In this document: piece by piece, positions 20,190-33,401 of the stretch | Layout of the letters: each line of letters opens with the position of its first letter | How positions within the stretch are numbered: position 1 is the stretch's first letter | NCBI GenBank assembly: GCA_014526335.1 | Contig: JACTAT010000328.1 | Span: 1-64,000, forward strand | Source: Chrysaora quinquecirrha | Taxonomy: Eukaryota; Cnidaria; Scyphozoa; Semaeostomeae; Pelagiidae | DNA length: 64,000 nt | Reading direction: 5' to 3' | Notes under the pieces: generated by a model | What the model was told of the DNA's origin: nothing | What the model saw: only the letters and a program-made list of their open reading frames with translations | Databases searched by the model: none | Program-made: the position numbers and the translations under genes

Positions 20190-23100
20190 TCAGACAACCC
20201 GGTCCCTAGTTGGATCAACCTCTGCAATTTTATCAATATGTTCAAATTGTTCTGCAAAGAACCGAAGTGATGATACTCCTGAAAGTAGTTCTCTAAAACA
20301 AGATAAACATAGAATTTATGTCGTAGGGTTTTTGAGAGGGGCAAATTTCAAAACTGCGAGAAATAGCGAAATTTAAGCAGCTCTTAAGTCAAGGATCGCT
20401 TCCACTGCTCTGCTCCTCGCAATTTATTTATGTCGTGAGGATTTTACACGAAACACTGTTTCAAATAAACCCTAATCTCAACTATTTTGGGCTATTTTGG
20501 CATAGACCGGGAATGAATTCTAACGGCCATGTCTAGCATATTCCGGGAGGATATTTGACATGATAATCACCGCTGACAATGACAAGCCATTGATAGCTAT
20601 AAGACCAGTTCCATATCCCATAATCGGGCAACAACACAAATCTATATTTCTCAGTTGCCCCGATAAATGTCGACAGTCTTTAATCAAAGTCAAAGGTAGG
20701 ATGGTTACTCACTTACCCGATCCCCCGTTTACGGTTATGCTAACTAAATAGCCTACTTTCGAACCTTTAAGAGAGCGGTCTCGGTCAAGAAGTCATTTTT
20801 CACGCGTCAAAAAAGTGTGCAAAGTTTTGACGATAAGAAAAGGGTGTATATATAATTCTGAGAAATTCCAGCGAGCGGCGTTCTAGATTTCCATGAAAAT
20901 TAGATAAAAGGCAACATACTTGATTAATGGTTCTGTTTTATTAGAAGCGACACGCATCATTTTGGCTGTATCTCTTGATTTCTGTCGAATTGATTCCATT
21001 CCATATTCATATTCTTCTAATAATTGCATATATTTTGATCGTGGTATCGAATCCTCCTAAATGAAATAAAGAAACATCAAGATTAAATCACTCTCCATTT
21101 CAAAAGGCCAACGGCACCGCAGGCTATAGGCCGGCCACCAACGGCAAACTGTTCACGTAGGCGGATAGTTGATTGCAGGGGTAAACGGCAGTTACGGCTA
21201 AACTACTTTTTAACAGAACAGCCATATCAGTTTTAGTTTTGATTGTTCATGAGATCCGTAATGTGGAAGGCATCACGCGTTTTGCATCGCTCTTGCAAAC
21301 TGCTCGTAATCCTGACGCAACTACGCGAAATAACAAGGTGGCGGAGCGAGATAACTTCGCCTTCTGGAGCGTGTTTTCCTTTACGAAAATAGTTGATTTA
21401 GATTATATAATCGAAGGAAACTTAACTTAAAACCTAGAAACAAAAGATAATCAACTTTTTACCTTTAGAAATTTTATTTCGTCTTTTAACTTTGCAACTG
21501 TTGCCTCTGCTTTCAAAGCACGTTGCTGAAATTGTGAAATTAAATTAATCAACTATTAGATTTTCATAATTTTAGAGAAAATGATAAAAAGTCGAAATAA
21601 AAAAATCCCAAAACTTACAGTCGTTAATCGCAAGTTTTCTTCAACCATATGAACAACACTTTCTAGCGCTGCTGTCTCATCTAATTCTTTCTTTTTTGCC
21701 ATTTGCACTTCCTCAACTAGCTTCTCAATTCTTAAAAAGAATGTTTTTTCTTAGTTTTTGCAAGAGCTTGATTCAAATTGACCATTAGCTACTTTATGGT
21801 TAATGTCTTAAATTCTAAGTACAGCTGAATATATATATATATATATTTGCACCCATCAAGGCTGTTGCAAATTAGAAATGATCATTTCTTATTATAAAGC
21901 TTAAGAACAACACTGCGTGGAACAGGAAGAAAAACAATCACTGGACATAGGAAACTCTCTATAAAAAAGGGCTAGAGAAAAAAGTACTTGACAACACCCA
22001 TTTTGGTGACATTTAAAGGCTCTTAGTTGAGAAAAACAAGGATATCTGATGGTAAAGAAGCAGAATTTTCTGAGGGGAACAACTCGTAGTAGCTGAAAAG
22101 GGACCTACTGACACCTAAAGAGGATTTTCATGTTAGAAGAAAAGAGAGCTCATTATTCAAAGAAGGGGCACCTTGGCATGGCCCCCTTTTAGATACCTTT
22201 GGTACTGGCACACATTAATTAAAGCAAACCTTTTTTTATTCTTCTCTTTCTCATCCAAAGCATTCTTTTCAGCCTGAATAAGTTTATTTTTGAGAATTCC
22301 ATTTTGTTCTTCGAGCTGTAAGAATTAATGAGTGATTGAAAATAGATTCAATAAAAGCAACCAAACTTAGGTATAGAACAGAGTTATATAAACCCCTATA
22401 TTCTAAATAGAATGTCACACCTCTTTGATTCTTAATTGCAGATCATCTTCAAGTTTGTCAGACTCATCATCAACGGGTAAAATATATGCAGCTCCTAACG
22501 GGGATGAACAATCTGAGGAATCGCTGTTATCATCTGCATCATCATTCTCAGATTCACTTGTAGATAAAGGATCAGCTGCTGCAGACCTCACCTAAAAGAA
22601 TGAAGCATTGATTCAAAGATAAGAAAATGATTAGGAAAATAGATTGAAATTAAATGTAAGAGCTCTTCTGAAAGTTTCTTCTATTTAGTGTAGGCATACT
22701 TTTTCTTGAAGCAAATTTTTGGCATCTTCTTCATCTAGTTTCTGAATTTCGTCATCCACTATCTATTGCAAAATAGGTGTTATAATTAGCCATCAATAAA
22801 ACCTTCTTTTATATTCATAGTCACTAAGATTTATTAGTACACATGGATAAGAGGTAACAAATTATTTTGTATACCTTTAGAACCCTCCTTTTCTCTTTTC
22901 TTTTCATTTTGACTGAAGATTTTGTTTTCGAACCTGAAATCAGAAAAATCAGGAATTCATAATACAATAAGACAGAGTATGCGCGGCAATGATCAAAACA
23001 AAAGGGCTGGCCCTGAGCCCCTGAAAACATACCCTCCTCGACGCCAACTAAGTCAGGAAACGGTGCGTGATCGATCGACTCGTTGCTTGAATCGAAGTTA

Positions 23101-23213
23101 TTCCAAACCTTTGCACCTTTGTCAACTTTTTTACCTTTCTTGACAAAATTCGAGAAAAGGAAAGGGTTCTTAGCATCATCTTTTCCACTGAGATCTTCAC
23201 AGCTGTGAGCCAT
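20190..23213 (-). CDS. ENTR1: ENTR1 (SDCCAG3), endosome-associated trafficking regulator
   Basis: ENTR1 is a coiled-coil endosomal protein that in vertebrates acts in receptor recycling, ciliogenesis and cytokinesis. Nine exons on the minus strand: 23213-23033, 22933-22875, 22762-22700, 22591-22421, 22315-22230, 21730-21619, 21525-21463, 21056-20920, 20292-20190. They total 975 nt and give 324 residues plus TGA with all phases matching. The start chosen is the first ATG after an in-frame TAA; upstream in-frame codons contain no ATG. Near the N-terminus, NPFLFSNFVKK matches the family NPF motif. The middle is acidic and serine-rich. Two coiled-coil exons read LESVVHMVEENLRLTT and QRALKAEATVAKLKDEIKFL, nearly the vertebrate sequence. 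The C-terminus (LLSGVSSL, then HIDKIAEV) matches the family end. It diverges from PRPF3. Confidence 0.93.
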
Positions 23214-23396
23214 TTTGTCTTCTTGCAAAATATTATCAACCTCGTTTTCGTTCTGTTCAACCAAAACGAGTTTGGAGCATGTGCACGAGAACGCTTACTG
23301 CCCATGCGCATGCGCATTGTCAGTTGCAGATTGAATTCACTGAGTGAAGACGTTAGGGCCTAATATCTCAACAAAGCAAGTTCAAAGTGATAAAAC
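23214..23396. promoter_or_regulatory. bidirectional promoter region, ENTR1 / PRPF3
   Basis: 183 bases separate the two ATGs. The region contains GCGCATGCGCATTGTCAG around 23304-23322, a TGCGCATGCGCA palindrome of the NRF-1-site type (GCGCATGCGC) that is common in housekeeping promoters. The NRF-1 link is inference from the motif. Confidence 0.6.
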
Positions 23397-26300
23397 ATGG
23401 CTTTATCACGAAAAGAGCAAGAAGAATTGCAGCCTATTATCTTAGAAACTGTTACTCAGCGTCTTGGGTTTCCGGAAAAAGCAGTAATGAAGGCTTCTCT
23501 GTCTTGTATTGCACAAAATTAGACAGGGATGAAACAGTAGATCAGCTCTCAGCTTTACTTGGTCAAGATTTAGCACCTAGATTTGTTGAAGATCTTTTCA
23601 ATAGAATTGAAAGATTCACGTTAGTGTATATGTATTTTACTCAATGACGTTCAAGATTGTGGGACAATTAAGAATAGATCTTTTTTGACAAAAGGCTATA
23701 AGCTTAGCTTCTGGTTTAAAATTTCAGGATATTGAGTTTTCGATGCTAAATTACTATTAAAGCATCTAAAACTTAGTATAGGTGCAAAGTTTCAATATTC
23801 TAGTGATGGTACTACTGCTTTTATGAGCATTCAAAGTTTTATAAGGGCTTTTACCCTGACAAGTGCTTGGGTGAAATTACAACCTGAATGGTCAAAGCCC
23901 TTATAATATGGTAAACTTTGAACTCTCATCAAATAAAAAATAGAAGTGCTAAGATGGTAAAACTTTGCACCTACAACAAAACCAGGGATATGCTTTGCAG
24001 GAGAAATGCTAGAAGTCATGAGCTTGTATCTTGTCTAGATCATTTCAATCTCTGGCAGTGCACTAATTGCTTCATATTTTGACTCTGGATTCTTCATATT
24101 TCAGGAGAACTAGATTAGCTGATGGGAGTGGAAAGGCTGGAGGCAGAGAAAAACGCAGTATTCAAGATGTCTTTGGTGAAGAAAATGATGGAAGCTTAGA
24201 TTTAGCACAAAAAAAGAAAAGACAGAAATTAAATCGTTTAGATGCCCTTGTTGATGATGCTCCACTACCTCCAACTGTCCCTGAACCACTTGACGGAAGT
24301 GCCATCATTGATGCATCACAGGTCAACAAGATGGTTGCTGATATGAAAAAACAAATTGAAGAAAGAAAGCAGCAGCTTGGTAATCATAGTGCTTCAAAAA
24401 TAAGGGATGCAGGGGTTGTTTTAGACTTAATGGCATGGTAGTGCAAGCAAGCGACCTTCATTTGTTAATGCAGGTTGGGGATTCTGGCAGCTGTCTAGCT
24501 GTTTGTGCCCCCAGACTGATATTCTAGAACAAATACCCTGGGTACTAGATTTATTTACCTCAAAATTATGGACTGCTGAGTTGGCAGAAGCCAGTCAACC
24601 TCACAATTGAGAGCAGGACGCCTTGGCTACATGGCAACACCACCACTTGTGTCATCTGTCTGTGCGCACTCTGAGGGATGTGGAAATAATGAAACAGAAG
24701 AAACTTCTGTACATGCTACACCCATATTTTCTTTGCCTCCACCCTCTTTTCACCCCATCAATGTTGAATCTATATTTTTAAGCCACTGATAATTCTAGGC
24801 AGTTGGTTTTCTGTCTAGCTCTCGATAGGATAGTATTCTCCTTATATATGCGCTATTCATTTTAGTATTTGTCCTGTGGTAACATAACAAACGATGGTAG
24901 TAAGCAGATGTTCTGTGATGTAGAGGGTAGCGCTTCAGCCTGCCGATTATATGGGCTATTCATGCACAACCCAATCTTTGGGCAATAAAATCTATTTTCT
25001 TGTTTTTCTGGAAACTTTCTAAGTCTTTGAAGAGGTGCTGTCCCTAGCAGTTATTATTTGCCACCTATACCCCTGAGTACCCCAATCCCTTAACCTTGGT
25101 ACTGCTGCATTTTCACAAAAGGATATGAATTTTTTTTATGAATACAATACTCACATTACAACGTAACAGCTGACAATGATTCATTTGTATTATTCTTTGC
25201 AGCATTGCAAATGAGACTTGGTCTTACCTCTTTTGCAAATGGTCAAAGTTATGGTGCAGATAGATCAGAGCAATATTTTATGAATGATGCAGCTGACAAA
25301 GCTCAGAAAGCTGCTGATTTGCAAGCAAAAATCCAAGCAAGACTTTCAAAAACACCAGGGCTAGTAAGTGTACCTAAAACGTTTTTTGCAAGATTTGGAA
25401 TTTATACAAACCTATGTAAGCTGTGATTAGCACTGAGTTCATTATCCATTTCTTTGACTTTTTTATTATTCAGCTTTCTGGTGGGAAAGGCTCAGCTGAG
25501 CTGCCTGGAGCAATTGATGTTTCTGCATTTACAAAGCCTACAGCTGTGGTTCTTGATGACCAAGGGCGTACTGTGGATCCCACGACAGGCAGAGCCATTC
25601 AGTTTGCACAGAGAATGCCAACACTTAAAGTAAATATCAGAGAAAAGAAAAGAGAGCAACTGAAAATTGAGAAGCCAAGTGAAGATTTCAAACAAAGTGT
25701 ACATTTTGATCCAAGAGTCAGGTAAAAATTTGTTATTAAGTTGAATTCCTGTGTAATGAACCCCTGATATAAGGAACTTTGCAGTATAGTGAATGGCCTC
25801 TGGAGCAACTAATTATTAAAACTGTGCCTAAAGTATCTGTGCCTTAGATTGGCTAATCACCCTCGTTTTATTCATAGTCTTTGAAAACCTTTTTGGGAAA
25901 ACCATCAAGCCAGTTTTGTGGAGACAGAAAGAGTTTTTCACTCGATGCTCTTCAATAAGAATTCTGTTAGTTACCTTGCTGTATCCTCTGAGTTAAAAAA
26001 CACTACCAATCTAGCTGCACACTTCTGATGAGCACATTTTGATCCGCATATTAGTATTTATTTCTTTGTAGTGAACCATTTCAGTCTATTTTGCTGTATC
26101 ATACTCAGAGGAGTGTCAGATGAACTGTATGTCTGACAGTACTGTATGTCTTTGTATCACAGATGCCTTAACTTCCCAGGCATAATGCTGGCCCAGTGCT
26201 CACTGAAAACTTGAAGTCTTATTTCTGAAAGCTCTTTCTTAAATCTTCTTGAAACGATTTTATAATGTTCATCTCTGTTGACGTTTTTAGTGAAGCAGCA

Positions 26301-29300
26301 AATCAAAGACCAAAGAAAGCGTTCAAGTTCCATGAAGCTGGGAAATTTCAGAAATTAGGCCAACGACTTAGAGCCAAGGCAAGCTTTCTTTCTCTTCCTT
26401 AAAGTTATTCTATTTCATATTAGCAAGTGTTATTCCTGAGATTCATCTTAAACGTTTTTCAGAAGTTGCTCGCTTATCAGTTTTCAGAAAATTTTCCTAA
26501 CAGAAACGTAAGAAGAAAATGACTTTATAGTTTTTCTGTAATTGTAATGCAGTACCTGTTTTTTCTGTTTAAAGTCAGGCTTAGTCAGAACTAGTTGCCG
26601 ACTTGCCGACTGTTAATCGGCTATTTTGTTGAATTGATTTATCGCAACTGACATGTAGACATAAGCCCTCTAGCAACTACTTTACAACTATTTCCTTTTT
26701 ACGGCAGCTAGTTGGCACACAGTCCAGAAAGTTGGGCTTTCAATTCTTCCACGGTAAGCTGCCAACTGATCCCCTCGGTTACAGACGAGTGCTCTTGCAA
26801 CCGTGATCAACTGTATCCTATAAGATCTGATAAGTTGTTGCCTTGTGGAGATATGTAGGTAGTGACAACTAGTTGGCGGTAGTGAAGGTGAAGGTGAAAT
26901 GGTGTTTTAGCGCCAGTCGCTAGGATCTCAGTACAGTTGACATCCGCTATCTCGAACTGTCAAGGGAAACTGAAATTTGTTCGAGATAGCGAATGTTCGA
27001 AATAACGGATGCCCCATATAAATATAAAAAATCACCAGTTTTTAAGCCAGAAATGGGACCCCTATTAACATGCAGGGTTACTGACCCCATATTTCATCAA
27101 ACAAGTCTGGTATTTTTTACATAGGAGTCATGCTCATCTGCATTCATCCCTGTACTATTGGTGAAATTGAGATAATGTCGATGAATCACATCTCGAAAGA
27201 GAACAGCTTCATCTATTGTATACATGGGCAGCATATCACTTAGCTGCTGCTATTCCCGCTCCGCTAGGCCAACTTATACATATTTTCAGCCTTTCTCTTT
27301 ATCCAGTTCAGCAGAAAATTTGGCAAAGTTCGAATTAAAGAGCAGGTTTTCCTCCATGGGAAATCGAAAAAGGTTCGAGACAGCGAATGTTCGAGATAAC
27401 GGGGTTCGAGATAGCGGATGGTTTTTCTATACAAACCCTTATACCAAAACGAGGGGAAATGGAAAATCGTTCGAGATAGCGAATGTTCGAGATAGTGGGC
27501 AGTCGAGATAGCGGATGTCAACTGTAGTAGGTTAACTAATCGAGACTTCGACTCTGGCTGTGACGCTACCGTGGCTGGGCTCGAACTCTGATCACACTGA
27601 GCTTCTAACACCATGAGTCAGCTGGATTACACCACGACGCCATAGCACCTTCCACTAGATGATACTGACGATATGTTTTCTATGTGACCCAAATGAAGCA
27701 GTGCTTAACACAAAACTTTCTGCCTCTTGCAGTACTATGTTCATTTAAAAGGACTTTCAAACATGCTATAAAAGGGGTAGTTGTCGAAAGTCAGTGCCAA
27801 TCAAACACTGCATCCACAACATAGTCTACGGTTTACAGAATCGTTCCCTGACACACCCTAACCCTGAATGTGAATCTCTTTTAGGCACAGCTTGAAAAAC
27901 TTCAAAAGCAAATTCAGTCGATTGCCAAAAAGACTGGAATCTCATCAGCTGCAAAATTAGCTTTAGCAACACCAAAGCGAGAATTAGATGGAGAAATTCC
28001 TGACGCTGAATGGTGGGACTTGGCCATCTTGCCGAATCAAACTTATGATGATCTAAATAGACAGATAAAAGAAAATGAAGCAGTTCTGTGTGGAATTACT
28101 AATCTTGTGGAGCATCCAACTCAGAGAGAACCACCAGGTACGGCTTTAGGCCCCACTTACACTATACCGGAATGATGTCGACGCGTTTTGATTTTCACGC
28201 CGTCATAAGATTTTGCCCAGCATTTATACCCAAGCACAGCGCCATGGTTTTCATTGCGATCATTGCAGCATTACTCGGTGACACCACGACAGCTTCTCGC
28301 AGATTTGGTTTACAGTTTTTCTATGAAGTAATAGGAAAAGAAGGCTTCGAGGGCGTCATATATCGGATTAGCATGATTTCCGCAGCGTCTCGTCTTGATT
28401 TTCATGTCACCTCTTGAGCGCAATGATTTTCAAGACGCTTTGTGGAGCGTCTTACCTGATTGAGTCGTCATAGTATAACTGAAAGCCCAATCCGATACAG
28501 AACTCAAGATGGGACGAGGCATACCGGCATAGTGTAACTGGAGCCTTTAGCTCAAACGAAAAGTATAGCGTCTTTTAATAGCAGCGTAATTATTTTAGTT
28601 AGCTCTGTGTGTCCGTTATAGAGGTTCAACATATGATATAATAGATATTTCAGGTACTGTTTGAGAGGACGAGATATGAAATTTTAAGATATCGCAAGTG
28701 TTTGACGTTTAATGCTTAGAGAGAGAGTTATCTATCAATTTCATGTGAATTTTGTCTTTTTAGATGAGCCAAAACAAGCACCACCTTTGCAAATCTTTCT
28801 TACGAAGAAAGAACGAAAGAAAATCAGAATGCAAAGAAGGAAAGGAGAAGAAAAAGAAAAACAAGAAAAAATCAGGCTTGGATTAATACCTCCTCCACCA
28901 CCTAAAGGTATGATCTAGCTTAACAATTTCCTTCTCGGATTTTATAGTTGATGTCCTGAAAACGGTAGTTTTTTTTGGCTTTCACCGACGATTAAAAGAA
29001 TTTACCTTGACTAGCTGTATCGTCGTGCTGCATCATTGTTCCTTGGTTGTCTTTAAAACACGATACCAGTCGAGTTTTAGCTTAATATATTTTGCCATAA
29101 AACTTAATAGAATGGAGAAGCCAACAACAGTAGATTTTAAATTACCATATGAATATTTTCTACCTTGCCCCTGTTCCTGTATTCTTCTTTAAGTTGATGG
29201 TTGGTTTTAGCTCTTTGATGTACAACGCTGCTAGAGTTAACTACGGCTCTCCCCTTGCGATGTTGATGTGAGGAGCTCAATGTTGTCCGCAGCGGTGTTG

Positions 29301-32300
29301 GTGTCACCCTGGCTCAAATTGTGTCCCCCATAGGTCCTAAAATTTGTATGTGGATTCAAAATAATTTAAACGACAATTTGAAATAATAAGAAGCCTTTCG
29401 GTTTGAAATAGTTATCCATGCGACATAAAATAATCGAGTTGAGTCATTTTTTCCCAATTTCGTTTTTTATTTACGTTACGTAGACTATAGAGTGATAGAC
29501 GAAAAGCTAATCGTTTTTTTTTCAAAATGTTTCTATTAGTTTTGTTTCAATTGTTATTCAAGTTGTGTTTTATTTCTTGCTGTTTTTTTTTTCAGTGAAG
29601 ATATCAAATTTGATGCGTGTACTTGCAAGTGAAGCCGTTCAAGATCCCACTAAAGTTGAAGCTCATGTTCGTGCTCAGATGGCGCAAAGACAGAAGTAAG
29701 TTACTAGTTCTGACTGTCTTCCTTAATAATTCAGCTCTCTACATTTTTATATAAGCAACCGGTTAACGTCAATAAGCAACCAGGGCTGAGATAGAAATAT
29801 GTTGAGCAACTAGAAGACACAGCAAAGACACTGTAAGCAACTTCACAATGAGAAATATTGTCAGCCTTTTTAGCTAACTGTTACTGTAAACCTTTCTTGG
29901 TTGACGACATTCTTTGCGCAAATAGGAAACATTTCTTTCATAAGGAACACCTTTGTGAGTAACTCGAAGATGTAAATTCCCAAAATTGAGGAACGTTATG
30001 AAACTATTGAGGCTCGGATCAAAACTAAGAATAACTTTTTCAAGAACAAGATGGTTTAAGTAATTAAAAAGTGTATTGTGAGTTGCTTGGAAAGTTTCCT
30101 GGAAATTTCAATGACGTTGATCTGCTAGAAAAAGTCTTTCAAAAGTGATAAGTATTTGCGTTAACAATGTCACACGATCACCATGAGAACTTATTAATAA
30201 GAAATTAGCGCTATTAACCTCTTTCTTTCTTAAGAGCACACGAGCAGGCAAATGCAGAACGAAAACTGAGCCCTGGTGAACGGAAAGCAAAGAAAATAAA
30301 GAAATTAACTGAAGATACTGATCTTGGTGTTCATGTTGCTATTTATCGATTAAGAGATTTATCAGATCCTGCAAAGAAATTCAAAGTTGATGCCAATGCA
30401 CAGCAGTATTTCATGACAGGTATTGCTTTCTTCTCATTTATTATTGCTTTGTATTTCTAGTACTAATGATAATGCCTAGTTCACAGTCATAAGTATTTCC
30501 TTGGGTTAGAGTTAGGATTTATTCAAATCCATCGAAGACTTCTACTATAGACAAATATAACATCCAGCGATGGGTTAAAAAAATGTCTTTTTGGGAAGTC
30601 GGGAACTCAGAGCAGGAAAAGCTTGAGGCAGTTTTGCTATGTTACATTTCACAGCAGAAAAATCTGAAATTTATAACCAAAACCTGTTCAGGAATAAATA
30701 GCATTTTAATACGAAAGATAAGTACGCTATTCTGCTAGTTAGAGGGCTTGCATTCATTTTATCTTGTAGTCCAAATTTTGTCATATTCACGTCGTTGAGA
30801 TCTAGATCTAGCTCAGACTGATCCTCAAAATCAATGGGATCACTAGTCGCAGTTTTTTTAAAAGATTGACGCGTTCGTCATCGATTCCTCGTCTTCATTA
30901 TCGCCATCAGGATCATCATTATCATAATTATTATTGCTATCATCTTCGTAGTCATCTTCACCCTCTATGGCTTTGTCAGCATACCAGCATTCTTGTACAC
31001 AAAGAAAGGTTCCCTATAATTTTTTGTACCAGTAATTGTGAATGATGCTAAAAAGTGTTTTATAACCGTTTTCAGGTGCAGCAGTTTGTTTGAAAACAAT
31101 GAGTTTAGTAATAGTGGAAGGAGGACCGAAAGCACAGAAGAAATTCAAACGTCTTATGTTGCACAGAATCAAATGGGAAGAGGATGAAGTTGACAAAAAA
31201 AGAAAGAAAAATAAACAAATTAAAGATGATGCTGTTGTTATTATGAATAAATGCTCACTTGTTTGGGAGGTAAGATTCTTGCAGTTATCCCGTGACTTGT
31301 TTCTTGTGACTCTTGAATGACTCAGTGTTTTTTCTTACTTCTTGTTCATCGTTGTTACGCTTAGATGTTCGAGGATTGATTTCAAATAATTGGTAAAACA
31401 AGATCTTTTGTTTTAATCTTGAGCTGGGCATCTGTCCACGTCAAAACCAGCTATTAAATACTACATCACCCAGAGTTTGCAGAAATTACAACGAGGGTTG
31501 TTTTCGAATATTTGGCAGAACTAGATCCTTGTTTCATCTCAGCGTTTTGGAATCTGTCCACATCAAAACCAAAAGGTCGGTTCTGTGAAGACAGAAAGAA
31601 TTCATTTTCTTAATTGGACTCTTCAATTAATCCTATTGATCACCTCGCTGTATTCCGCAAGCTGGTTGGTGTTTAAAACACTATGCCAATTTAGCGTTTC
31701 TTTCTGATTGATGCTTTTCGATCAGCATCTGGGTTTAAGATTTCTGCCTACGTCAATCGTTTCGGTCTGTTTATGATGTTGACATATCAGAGGAAAAAAG
31801 GCTTTCAATATGCCCAACAATGTTTCCGATATTTCTTGCGATTCTGAAATTTTATACCTCAATAGAGACTTTTGTTGGGAAGATAAATGAATGCTTGTTG
31901 CAGACGTTTTGCTCTTAATCTCAGGGCGAAATGCAAGGAAGACAAATCTTTTTGTTTGTACTTTTCATGATAACAATACACTTTATACAAAAGCTTCGTA
32001 AGACAATCCAGTGTGATACAAAATGATACAGACAAATCCATGAGTTACGAGTTACGCCCACTCCATTGGCCTTAGCCAGGGAGGGATCCTCTTGATAAGC
32101 ATCTGTTCTCTTTGGAGCTCCTTTCGTAACTAACCAAACAGTTGGGATGATTAACGGTTATAGTATAACACATATATTGATACATTTCCTCTTTCGCCGC
32201 GTGCAAACTATGATTTCTATAGGCTGATCTATGAATATTCAGGTGCTGCCTAATGATGGGTAAAATGGTGCTAACTAGCATCTTAAAACTTAACAACAAC

Positions 32301-32501
32301 TTCGCATGTAAGAAAAATTTCATTTTTTTTGTTTTCTTACAGGGAACCAACAAGGATCGGAACTTTGAAACATGGACATTTAAGCAATTCTCAAATGAAG
32401 CAGAAGCTAGAGAATTCTTACGAAAGAAAGGTGTGGAGCAATATTGGGATTTATCATTAAGTCAATCTTTATTAGAAGAAACTGAAGACAGTACACGGTA
32501 G
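23397..32501 (+). CDS. PRPF3: PRPF3, U4/U6 snRNP splicing factor (exon 1 frame break)
   Basis: PRPF3 is a core protein of the U4/U6 di-snRNP and U4/U6.U5 tri-snRNP, needed for spliceosome assembly in the nucleus. Eleven exons: 23397-23619, 24105-24379, 25203-25363, 25474-25721, 26291-26378, 27885-28137, 28764-28907, 29596-29695, 30235-30419, 31076-31269, 32343-32501. The N-terminus [11 protein letters not shown] begins the PWI-like domain. Strongly conserved runs include [73 protein letters not shown] and HYWDL-like [14 protein letters not shown]. The exons total 2030 nt, one short of a multiple of three: exon 1 hits TAG at 23520 and continues one frame over. With that one base restored the length is 676 residues, against 683 in human. 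The fifth intron has a GC donor (AAG|GCAAGC). All other junctions are in phase. Confidence 0.96.
26881..27650 (-). repeat. SINE-A copy split by another element
   Basis: The two halves, 26881-26933 (GTGAAGGTGAAATGGTG to GGATCTCAGTA) and 27525-27650 (TAGTAGGTTAACTAATCGAGAC to ACGACGCCATAGCACCTT), join into a full SINE-A when the inserted element between them is removed. It lies in the PRPF3 intron with the GC donor. Confidence 0.9.
26934..27524. mobile_element. Tigger/pogo-like non-autonomous DNA element, 591 bp
   Basis: The ends are CAGTTGACATCCGCTATCTCGAA and its complement (ending GCGGATGTCAACTG), flanked by a duplicated TA (26932-26933, 27525-27526) taken from the SINE target. TTCGAGATAGCGAATG is repeated inside both ends. 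CAGTTGA ends and TA duplication are typical of Tigger/pogo members of the Tc1-mariner group. No transposase coding was found, so it is a non-autonomous copy. Confidence 0.85.
28148..28549. repeat. short TIR element (TTAG family), second copy
   Basis: The left end AGGCCCCACTTACACTATACCGGAATG and the complement of the right end CATACCGGCATAGTGTAACTGGAGCCTT form imperfect inverted repeats, bordered by TTTAG on each side. It is related to 3066-3386. It begins ten bases after the PRPF3 exon ending at 28137. The interior open frame is not conserved coding. Confidence 0.7.
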
Positions 32502-33401
32502 AATAAGATTTTGTATTTTTTTATATTTCAATTTAGCCATCATAATAATGATGGTTTTCATATTTGTGAAAGATGCATACTGTATTGTACACGTTAATAA
32601 GCTATTCCTCTTTAACTACAGGAGATTTTAAGAATATATTTTCAAGAATAGCTTGATGTCTCGCTAACCAAAGTCCAGTGCTGTAGAAGTTAATTATTTG
32701 CAAGAGGGCTGTTCTGCATAAATTCAAAAAATCTACCAAAAATGACCTCCTAATTAGTATATTGCTGGGGCTGGCAAATATAGTCGAGTTTCCATACTCT
32801 AGTTTGTTGGTGTTAAAGCAAAACTAAGCACTTATTTCTTAAACATTTCCCAAAAGCTTCGTGATCTTAATGTCATTACTTGGGCTAATGTATTGTGTAT
32901 TCTTAATCATGTTAATCAAAAATTAAACTTAGAACCTACAATGTAAGAGAAGAGACCAGTGTTTGAAGAGCAGGGCTCACCTGAACTGGCACCCAATTGG
33001 TCACTGCGGATCTTACTCAAACCCCCCTACTTCTACAGCACTGCTTAATATAAACATTAAAAACTGTACACTAATTTGAGGACCATACATCTTGGATTTC
33101 ATCTTTTCATCTTAGCTATGTATTTCGTGGAACATATGTTGCTTAAACCTGAGATACACTGTTACTTAAGTTAAGCTACTAAAATTCCACAGTTGATATT
33201 TGCTATCAGGAAAACTATGTTATTTTTTATCATGCATTCCGGTAATCTTGTTTTTTTGACTTTGGTAATTTTCTGTTCAATTCGCTGGCATTGGTGTCAT
33301 AATGCTTGTTTGAAGCAGATAGCACATGTAATCATCCTGAGGCCATTTGCTAAATCTTGGATGTTTGAAGGTACATATTGTGCCTGCCACTGTGTCATGC
33401 A
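32502..33401. other. convergent intergenic region PRPF3 / GINS2
   Basis: Tail-to-tail space of 900 bases holding both 3' UTRs. No gene or recognised repeat was seen, and no polyadenylation signal is assigned. Confidence 0.5.

Noticed and set aside
20185..20376. 63-codon plus-strand frame after an AG
   Set aside because: It is antisense to the last ENTR1 exon, which matches the family.
27224..27614. open frames on both strands
   Set aside because: They fall inside the Tigger-like element and reflect its repeats; no transposase motif.
30880..30990. acidic minus-strand reading (Glu/Asp/Asn-rich)
   Set aside because: It lies within PRPF3 intron 9, is short, compatible with a decayed trinucleotide repeat, and has no partner exons.
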